A stretch of DNA of 64,000 nt from an uncultured Microbacterium sp. (GTDB lineage Bacteria; Actinomycetota; Actinomycetes; Actinomycetales; Microbacteriaceae): positions 310,001 to 374,000 of the forward strand of contig NZ_CANLCY010000003.1 in NCBI RefSeq assembly GCF_947489255.1, given 5' to 3'. Below are positions 58,222 through 64,000 of this stretch, in pieces; within the stretch, counting starts at the first letter, position 1; every line of letters starts with the position of its first letter. The position numbers were made by a program, and so were the translations under genes. Under the pieces are notes generated by a model. It was not told the DNA's origin and did no database searches. It worked only from the letters and a program-made list of their open reading frames with translations.

Positions 58222-58362
58222 GCCCGACACGGTACGCCGGGGCTCCGACATCGCCTGGGGCTTGACGGAACGCCCTGGGCGGTCGGGGTCGTGCCGCTAG
58301 CACGCCCCCTCGCGCAGCGCCCGGACTGGAAACGCGACGCGGATCGCGGTAACGCTAGAAGG

Positions 58363-59832
58363 ATGAACGAGAAAATCCCCTCGGCATCCGGAGCCCCCCG
58401 GCTCGCCGTCGACGACGTCATCGTCGTCGACAAGAAGCGTGTGCGCACCGCCATCGGCGGCACCGTCGTCGGCAACTTCATGGAGTGGTTCGACTTCGGC
58501 ATCTACGGCTACCTGGCGGTGACCCTGACCGCGGTCTTCGCCTCCGACGTCCCCGCGCCGTGGGGCCTGCTGGTCACGCTCCTCGGCTTCGCGATCTCCT
58601 TCCTCGTCCGTCCCTTCGGCGGTTTCGTGCTCGGCCCCCTGGGCGACCGCATCGGCCGGCAGAAGGTGCTGTTCCTCACGATGGCGATGATGGCCGCGGC
58701 CACCGCGCTCATCGGCATCCTGCCCACGTCCGCGCAGATCGGGCTGTGGGCGATCATCCCGCTGTACCTGCTGAAGATGGTGCAGGGCTTCTCCACCGGC
58801 GGCGAGTACGCGGGAGCGACGACCTACGTGTCGGAGTTCTCCCCCGACAAGCGCCGCGGCTTCTGGTCGTCGTGGCTCGACGTCGGCTCCTACGTCGGCT
58901 TCGCCGCGGGCGCCTCGGCGGTGGCGATCACGACCGCGATCACCACCTCGATCTCGGGCGAGAACGCCATGACCGACTACGGCTGGCGCATCCCGTTCCT
59001 GCTCGCCATCCCGCTCGGCATCGTGGCCATCTACTTCCGCCTCCGCATCCCCGAGACGCCCGCGTTCGAGCAGAGCGGCACGGTCGAGGTCGACGCCGAC
59101 GACCCGATGGCCCGCCAGGGCCTCGTGGGCATCGTGCGCCACCACTGGAAGGCGCTGCTGATCGGCATCGCCCTGGTGGCCGCGACCAACACCGCAGGGT
59201 ACGCCCTCACCAGCTACATGCCGACCTACCTCGAGAAGGAGGTCGGCGTCTCGAACCTCTCGGCCGCGATCGCGACCGTGCCGGTGCTGCTGATCATGTC
59301 GGCCACCCTGCCCCTGATCGGCCGCCTCAGCGACCGCATCGGTCGCAAGCCCGTCTACGCGATCGCCGCCGGGTCGGCGCTGGTGCTGCTCGTTCCGGCC
59401 TTCCTCATCATGCAGATCGGCGAGCTGTGGGCCGTGATCATCGCCCTCTTCATGGCGGCGGTGCCGGTGGCGTTCTACGTCGCGATCTCGGCATCCGCGC
59501 TTCCGGCCCTGTTCCCCACGGCCTCGCGCTTCGGTGCCATGGCCGTGGCCTACAACGTCGCCGTGTCGCTCTTCGGCGGCACCACGCCGCTGTTCAGTCA
59601 GGCGCTGATCGATCTCACGGGCAACACGCTCATGCCCGCGTTCTACATCATGTTCTTCGCAGCCCTCGGACTCGTCGCCCTGCTGTCGATGCGCGAGACG
59701 GCGAAGCGTCCTCTTCTGGGCTCCGTGCCGACGGTCGAGACGCCCGCCGAGGCCGAGGCCCTGGTCGAGCGCCAAGACGACGACCCGCTCATCGACACCT
59801 CGACGATGCCGCTGGCGATCCGCCGCTCGTGA
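58363..59832 (+). CDS. MHS-family MFS transporter (ProP/KgtP-like)
   Basis: 489 residues, 12 predicted helices. Metabolite:H+ symporter signatures: VGNFMEWFDFGIYGYLA (about 35-51), DRIGRQKVLFL loop 2-3 motif (about 96-106), GFSTGGEYAG and PDKRRGFWSSW. Imports organic acids or compatible solutes such as proline/betaine. ATG 58363, six bases after TAACGCT. Only weak ribosome site AGAAGG directly adjacent. Strong terminator follows at 59842. Confidence 0.93.
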   Translation: MNEKIPSASGAPRLAVDDVIVVDKKRVRTAIGGTVVGNFMEWFDFGIYGYLAVTLTAVFASDVPAPWGLLVTLLGFAISFLVRPFGGFVLGPLGDRIGRQKVLFLTMAMMAAATALIGILPTSAQIGLWAIIPLYLLKMVQGFSTGGEYAGATTYVSEFSPDKRRGFWSSWLDVGSYVGFAAGASAVAITTAITTSISGENAMTDYGWRIPFLLAIPLGIVAIYFRLRIPETPAFEQSGTVEVDADDPMARQGLVGIVRHHWKALLIGIALVAATNTAGYALTSYMPTYLEKEVGVSNLSAAIATVPVLLIMSATLPLIGRLSDRIGRKPVYAIAAGSALVLLVPAFLIMQIGELWAVIIALFMAAVPVAFYVAISASALPALFPTASRFGAMAVAYNVAVSLFGGTTPLFSQALIDLTGNTLMPAFYIMFFAALGLVALLSMRETAKRPLLGSVPTVETPAEAEALVERQDDDPLIDTSTMPLAIRRS

Positions 59833-59841
59833 CGTGACGCG

Positions 59842-59880
59842 AAGGGGGCGGATGCCGGTACTCCCGGCATCCGCCCCCTT
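59842..59880. terminator. Intrinsic terminator with GGATGCC core
   Basis: A perfect 17-bp stem (59842-59858 with 59864-59880) and 5-base loop TACTC, 9 bp after the transporter stop. Contains GGATGCC/GGCATCC like two other terminators in the window. Confidence 0.92.
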
Positions 59881-59945
59881 CCGTTTGTCGTGCACCCGCG
59901 CCGTGCCCGCCCCTTTCCCCCGCGGCCCCGGCTCACCGGCGTCAC

Positions 59946-60134
59946 GCAACCTGCGCGATTCGCACATCCTCAGCCCGAATCGCCCGAACCCGGCGGAGAT
60001 TGCGCACATCACGGAGATCGCGCACAGCACCTCCCGACGCGCGCCCCCGCCGCAACCTCGGCGATCCGCACAACCTCAGCCCGAATCTGCTGCAGCAAGC
60101 GGAGGTTGCGCACATCACTGAGGTGGTGTGCACG
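59946..60134. repeat. Imperfect tandem repeat of about 85 bp in a gene-free gap
   Basis: The 373-bp gap 59833-60205 has no gene. Bases 59946-60028 and 60052-60134 align without gaps (offset 106), sharing blocks such as CCTCAGCCCGAATC and TTGCGCACATCAC. Within each copy GGAG(A/G)T(T/C)GCGCACA recurs and CGCAACCTC (60051-60059) can pair with GAGGTTGCG (60102-60110). Possibly a structured RNA or a mobile-palindrome remnant. Confidence 0.7.
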
Positions 60135-60205
60135 TCAGCGCCCCCGCGCGCCTCACCGGCCCAGGCACGTCGCGGGGCCGACGCACCCACCGTCGCCGGC
60201 TGCGC

Positions 60206-62260
60206 TCAGCGACGCCGACTGTTGCCGAACAACCCCCGGATGACGCCGTTCACGATGCTCTTCGTCGCCCCGCGCCCGAGCAGCCCGTCGAGTCCGGGGG
60301 CGGGCGTGCTGGTGCGGCTCCGGGGCGCGGCCGTCGACTTCAGGATCCGCTCGTACTCCCGCTGCGCCTTCTTCTGCGCCTCGGCGTTGGCCTTGTCGAT
60401 CGCCGCCTTCTGCTTCGCGTACTCGGCGGCGTCCGCCGCGGCCTTCTTCGCGCGCTCGTCCGCCTCGCGCGCGTCGGTGGCCGCCTGCATGCGCGCGCCG
60501 AGGATCTCGCGCGCCGACTCGCGATCGATCGGCGTCGCGTACATCGGGAACAGGGCGGATGCCGACACGGCCGAGGCCATGGCATCCGCGGTGATCGGCG
60601 ACATCGACGCCCGCGGCGCGAACAGGCGCGTCCACGCGACCGGAGTGGGGGCACCCCGCTCGCTCATCACCGTGATGATCGCCTCTCCCGTGCCGAGTTC
60701 CTGCAGCACGCGTTCGAGGTCGTATCCCGAGTCGGGGTAGGTGCGCACCGAGGCCCGCAGCGCCTTCGCGTCGTCGGGGGTGAAGGCGCGGAGGGCGTGC
60801 TGCACGCGCGAACCGAGCTGCGCGAGCACGTCGCCGGGCACGTCCTTCGGCGTCTGGGTGACGAAGAACACGCCGACACCCTTCGACCGGATGAGCCGCA
60901 CGGTCTGCGTGATGGCCTCGAGGAAGGCCTTCGAGGCGTCGCGGAACAGCAGGTGCGCCTCGTCGAAGAAGAACACGAGCTTGGGCTTGTCGAGGTCGCC
61001 CACCTCGGGAAGCACCTCGTACAGCTCGGCGAGCAGGTACATGAGGAAGGTGGAGTACAGCTCCGGGCGCGCGGCGACGTTCGGCACCTCGAGCAGGCTC
61101 ACGATGCCCGCACCCGCGGCATCCGTTCGCAGGAAGACGGAGACATCGAGCTCGGGCTCGCCGAAGAAGGTGTCGGCGCCGGCCGCCGAGAACGCCACGA
61201 GCTCGCGCAGGATCACCCCTGCGGTCGCGGCCGACAGCCCGCCGATGCCCTTCAACTCGGCCTTGCCCTCGTCGCCCGTGAGGTACGTCAGCACGGCCCG
61301 CAGGTCGGAGAGGTCGACCAGCGCCAGACCCTTCTCGTCGGCGTAGTGGAACACCAGCCCCAGGCTCGACTCCTGCGTGGCGTTCAAGCCGAGCACGCGG
61401 CTGAGCAGGAGCGGACCGAACCCCGACACCGTGGCCCGCACCGGGATGCCGGACCCCACGTCGTCGCCGAGCGCGTAGAACTCGGTCGGGAAGGCCCGCG
61501 CCGACCACTGCTGCCCGAGCGCGGCGGTGCGTGCGGCGAGCTTGTCGCTCGGCGTGCCCGCCGCCGCCAGCCCCGAGAGGTCGCCCTTGATGTCGGCGGC
61601 GAACACGGGAACGCCGTTCTCCGACAGCTGCTCGGCCAACAGCTGCAGCGTGCGCGTCTTGCCCGTACCGGTGGCGCCCGCGACGAGTCCGTGCCGGTTC
61701 GTCATCGCGAGGGGGATGCGCACGGGGACGGATGCCACCGGCCCGCCGTTCATCAGGACGCCCAGGTCGAGGGCCGCTCCGTCGGCCGCGTAGCCGGCGG
61801 CGATCTTCGCGACCTGAGCGTCCGTGAGGGGGGCGTCGGACGCCGCGGGCGTCGAGACGCCGGACGCCGGGGAGGAGGGCGCGGATGAGGCGGGGGCCGC
61901 TGCCGCCTCCGGCGTCGCGGGCTCCGCTCCGGCGCCGTCGGCCGCACCTGCCGCCGAGTCGTCGGCCGTGACCGGCGAGTCGGATGCCGCGGGGCTCGAC
62001 CGCTCCGAGGCCGTCACGGCCGGTCCCCCGGCCTGCGCCGGCCCCTCGGCCTGCGCCGCCACATCGCCGCCGTCGGCGGTCGTCGCTCCGCCGGCAGCGC
62101 GCGCCCGTGCGGCCGCCGCCGCGGCTTCGGCTGCCGCGAGGTCGGCGCGAGCGCGCGCGAGTCGGAGTTCCGCTTCGGCGGCCTCCGCCTCCGCTCTCAG
62201 CCGCGCGACCTCGGCATCGGCCGCGGAGGGGACGGAGGGCGCGTCGCCGGGCTCGCTCAT
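60206..62260 (-). CDS. HerA-like/DUF853 ATPase
   Basis: 684 residues. N-terminal Ala/Glu-rich coiled coil and low-complexity linker (1-150), then an ATPase: Walker A GATGTGKT (about 200-207), AADIKGDLSGL, Walker B LVFFFDEAH (about 398-406), ending in a basic coiled coil and GLLGRGATKSIVNGVIRGLFG. The central domain is the DUF853 family related to HerA DNA translocases; in actinobacteria function is unknown. ATG 62260, seven bases after TAGGCT on the minus strand. Coupled to the PAP2 gene by closeness only (10 bp). Confidence 0.9.
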   Translation of the reverse strand: MSEPGDAPSVPSAADAEVARLRAEAEAAEAELRLARARADLAAAEAAAAAARARAAGGATTADGGDVAAQAEGPAQAGGPAVTASERSSPAASDSPVTADDSAAGAADGAGAEPATPEAAAAPASSAPSSPASGVSTPAASDAPLTDAQVAKIAAGYAADGAALDLGVLMNGGPVASVPVRIPLAMTNRHGLVAGATGTGKTRTLQLLAEQLSENGVPVFAADIKGDLSGLAAAGTPSDKLAARTAALGQQWSARAFPTEFYALGDDVGSGIPVRATVSGFGPLLLSRVLGLNATQESSLGLVFHYADEKGLALVDLSDLRAVLTYLTGDEGKAELKGIGGLSAATAGVILRELVAFSAAGADTFFGEPELDVSVFLRTDAAGAGIVSLLEVPNVAARPELYSTFLMYLLAELYEVLPEVGDLDKPKLVFFFDEAHLLFRDASKAFLEAITQTVRLIRSKGVGVFFVTQTPKDVPGDVLAQLGSRVQHALRAFTPDDAKALRASVRTYPDSGYDLERVLQELGTGEAIITVMSERGAPTPVAWTRLFAPRASMSPITADAMASAVSASALFPMYATPIDRESAREILGARMQAATDAREADERAKKAAADAAEYAKQKAAIDKANAEAQKKAQREYERILKSTAAPRSRTSTPAPGLDGLLGRGATKSIVNGVIRGLFGNSRRR

Positions 62261-62270
62261 GCGCGTCAGC

Positions 62271-62972
62271 CTACGACGAGACCGCCGGTCCGGCATCCGT
62301 TGTTCTGCGCAGACGGCGGATCGTCAGGCGATCCTCGTCACGCGCCCGCAGACGCGAGAACGCGGCGGCGAGCACGAGCGCGGCCCCCGCCCCGACGAGG
62401 GCACCGCCGGCGGTGTCCGAGAGCCAGTGGGCGTGCAGATACGTGCGGCTGAACGCCATCAGCACCACCCACGCGACGCCGACGATGCGCACCCAGGCTC
62501 GCGGGAACAGCACCGCCGCGACAACGGCGATCGTCGCGGCGTTGGCGGTGTGACCGGAGGGGAAGGAGCCGAAGTCGCTCAGGATGAGGATGTCTTCGGG
62601 ACGAGCCCGCCCGAACGTGTGCTTCAGCACCTGCACGAGCAACGCGCTGCCAACCGACGCGCTCAAGAAGTACAGCGCCGACCATCGTCGTCGCGAGAGC
62701 AACAGCGCGAGCGCGCCCAGCAGCGGCACGATCAGCACCGCCGTCAGGTGCCCGCCGACCTGGTCCATGACGAGCGCGAACACGTACAGGGGCTGCGAAG
62801 GCGCAGCGGCGAAGAGCTGGTTCCACCACACGTCGATCGCGAAGGGACTGGGTCCGCGGAAGAACACCCACGCCCCCAGCCCGCAGGCCAGGGCGATGAG
62901 CACCACCCCGACGACGGCGCGGAAACGCTGCGGACGCATGTCGAGCACGTCCTCGGTCGCGGTGGCATCCAT
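62271..62972 (-). CDS. PAP2-family lipid phosphatase
   Basis: 233 residues, six helices. All three phosphatase motifs are present: KHTFGRARP (KxxxxxxRP), PSGHT and SRTYLHAHWLSD (SRxxxxxHxxxD). Dephosphorylates undecaprenyl diphosphate or phosphatidate outside the membrane. ATG 62972; no clear ribosome site. Followed by the HerA-like gene in the same direction. Confidence 0.93.
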   Translation of the reverse strand: MDATATEDVLDMRPQRFRAVVGVVLIALACGLGAWVFFRGPSPFAIDVWWNQLFAAAPSQPLYVFALVMDQVGGHLTAVLIVPLLGALALLLSRRRWSALYFLSASVGSALLVQVLKHTFGRARPEDILILSDFGSFPSGHTANAATIAVVAAVLFPRAWVRIVGVAWVVLMAFSRTYLHAHWLSDTAGGALVGAGAALVLAAAFSRLRARDEDRLTIRRLRRTTDAGPAVSS

Positions 62973-63078
62973 CGCCTCATGATGCCGCGTCGCGGGCGCC
63001 GGCGGAACGGTCGACGCGCCGACCGCGCGTCCTGCTACTGTTCGCGATTCCGCGGCGCACGGGTCAGGGCGCGCGGTC

Positions 63079-63171
63079 CTCCACTCCGCGCGCGTCAGGG
63101 GGCGAGACGCTCCACCTCGCGCGCGTCCGGGCGCAAGACGCTCCACCTCGCGCGCGTCAGGGCGCGAGACG
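63079..63171. repeat. 31-bp tandem repeat, three units
   Basis: CTCCAC starts units at 63079, 63110 and 63141, each 31 bp, and a partial fourth at 63172. On the minus strand each unit reads GTGGAGCGTCTCGCGCC..., and the unit nearest the MFS gene contains its stop codon. Confidence 0.88.
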
Positions 63172-64000
63172 CTCCACCGTGCGCGGGCGCACGAGCAGCC
63201 ACAACGACAGCACCCCGATCGCCGCGCATCCGACCATGACCGACGCCATGGTCGTGGCGGTGATGCCCGAGCCCGCGGCGAGCAGGCCCACGACGGGCGA
63301 GATGATCCCCGCGACGCCGAAGTTGGCCGCACCGATGATCGACTGCGCCGTGCCGGCGGCCTTGCCGTGCCGGTCGAGCGCGAGCACCTGCGCGCACGGG
63401 AACGTGAAGCCGCACGCCGTCATGAAGAAGAACAGCGGGATGACGGTCCCCCACAGTCCCAGACCCAGTTGATCCGTGACGACGATGGCGCCGCCCGCGA
63501 TCACCAGCACCGCGGTCGACACCGCCAGCACCCACTGCGGGCCGAAGCGCGCCGCCAGCCGCGAGGCGATCTGCACACCCACGACGACGCCGACGGAGTT
63601 GACCGCGAACAGCACGCCGTACTGCTGCGGATTGAAGCCGTAGGTCACCTGGAACAGGAACGAGGATGCCGACAGGTACGAGAACAGTCCGCTGAAGGCC
63701 ATCGCACCGATGATGAGAACGCCGATGAAGACGCGGTCGCGGAACACGCTGCCGTAGCGCTGCCATACCGTGCTGGACCCGGGTCCGCCGCGTCGGGCGG
63801 GCGGAAGCGTCTCGGGCACGAACAGGATCGCCGACACGAGCATGACCGCGCCGTAGACGGCGAGCACCACGAAGATCCCGCGCCAGTTCATCACCAGCAG
63901 CAGGGCGGATCCGGCGAGAGGGGCGAGCACGGGCGCGACCCCCGACACCATCGCCATGCGCGAGAGCATCACCACGAGCCGTTTGCCGCCGAAGAGGTCG
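63157..64000 (-). CDS. Bcr/CflA-type MFS efflux transporter, 5' end outside window
   Basis: The last ~280 residues of a DHA1-family drug transporter; the frame is open to the window edge (FGGKRLVVMLSRMAM). Nine or more helices remain. Motif C-like region SRMAMVSGVAPVLAPLAGS in helix 5 is typical of Bcr/CflA antiporters. Probably exports drugs or metabolites by proton antiport. The stop codon lies in a 31-bp tandem repeat, so the C-terminal VERLAP is repeat-encoded. Confidence 0.9.
   Translation of the reverse strand, partial: DLFGGKRLVVMLSRMAMVSGVAPVLAPLAGSALLLVMNWRGIFVVLAVYGAVMLVSAILFVPETLPPARRGGPGSSTVWQRYGSVFRDRVFIGVLIIGAMAFSGLFSYLSASSFLFQVTYGFNPQQYGVLFAVNSVGVVVGVQIASRLAARFGPQWVLAVSTAVLVIAGGAIVVTDQLGLGLWGTVIPLFFFMTACGFTFPCAQVLALDRHGKAAGTAQSIIGAANFGVAGIISPVVGLLAAGSGITATTMASVMVGCAAIGVLSLWLLVRPRTVERLAP

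Noticed and set aside
56053..58362. In-frame extension of the MHS transporter by about 770 codons upstream
   Set aside because: It is antisense to moaE, mog and the DUF2867 gene; the transporter starts at 58363 with a family-like N-terminus and promoter.
63079..63190. CRISPR array
   Set aside because: The 31-bp units are directly abutting with no unique spacers, and no cas genes are present.

Overview
The window is about 70% GC with tightly packed genes, frequent GTG starts, 4-bp ATGA/GTGA gene overlaps and many promoters reading TAGCGT or TAGGCT a few bases before the start codon. With the gene content (CydABDC, CsoR, MmyB-like regulator, DyP/PCuAC/CopC group, GH15, PadR) this points to a chromosomal segment of a high-GC actinobacterium, most likely Microbacteriaceae and probably Microbacterium. 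I see no rRNA, tRNA, CRISPR array, transposase or phage gene. The genus is inferred from style and content, not from a marker gene.

Layout. 1-1.6 kb: the 3' end of an FAD monooxygenase gene facing a UbiA prenyltransferase gene. 1.7-7.9 kb: an Hsp20 gene with both a CIRCE and a HAIR operator, two acidic small proteins, an SQR-like flavoprotein, an SRPBCC protein, an aldo/keto reductase and a beta-lactamase-fold lipoprotein. 8.1-12.8 kb: a copper/haem envelope operon (CopC, PCuAC, Tat-exported DyP peroxidase, PepSY membrane protein, plus an upstream membrane protein). 12.9-20.3 kb: nucleoside-diphosphate-sugar-epimerase-like protein, small envelope and acidic proteins, AraC regulator, GNAT, SDR, GH15 glycosidase, Dps and a membrane-anchored coiled coil; several are typical general-stress genes. 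20.4-33.2 kb: large SKI2-like helicase, LLM flavoprotein, Tat-exported TIM-barrel glycosidase, a three-domain GNAT fusion, RNase H, 6-phosphogluconate dehydrogenase and a DUF151 nuclease. 33.2-36.9 kb: a two-component system (its response regulator carries an in-frame TGA) divergent from an FtsX-type ABC exporter. 37.3-38.1 kb: csoR-copZ with a clear CsoR operator. 38.6-45.1 kb: padR divergent from cydABDC, with a frame defect at the cydD/cydC junction.

45.2-56.5 kb is a molybdenum region: modABC, a regulator/SDR pair, an HTH-TOBE regulator, then moaA-moeB-moeA-moaC-moaD on the plus strand facing mog-moaE on the minus strand. Downstream of moaE and between the two arms lies a nucleotidyltransferase/HTH gene pair with its own 18-bp palindrome, the best candidate here for a little-described toxin-antitoxin-like or defence module. 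56.6-64 kb: NAD-binding/DUF2867 protein, MHS-family symporter, HerA/DUF853-type ATPase, PAP2 phosphatase and a Bcr/CflA-type MFS transporter running off the end.

Beyond genes, the window holds two families of dispersed palindromes (a 25-bp REP-like unit with covarying arms, and a 56-bp inverted repeat found at 1.7 and 45.1 kb), three local tandem or direct repeats, and a striking excess of the heptamer GGATGCC/GGCATCC that overrides normal codon choice.
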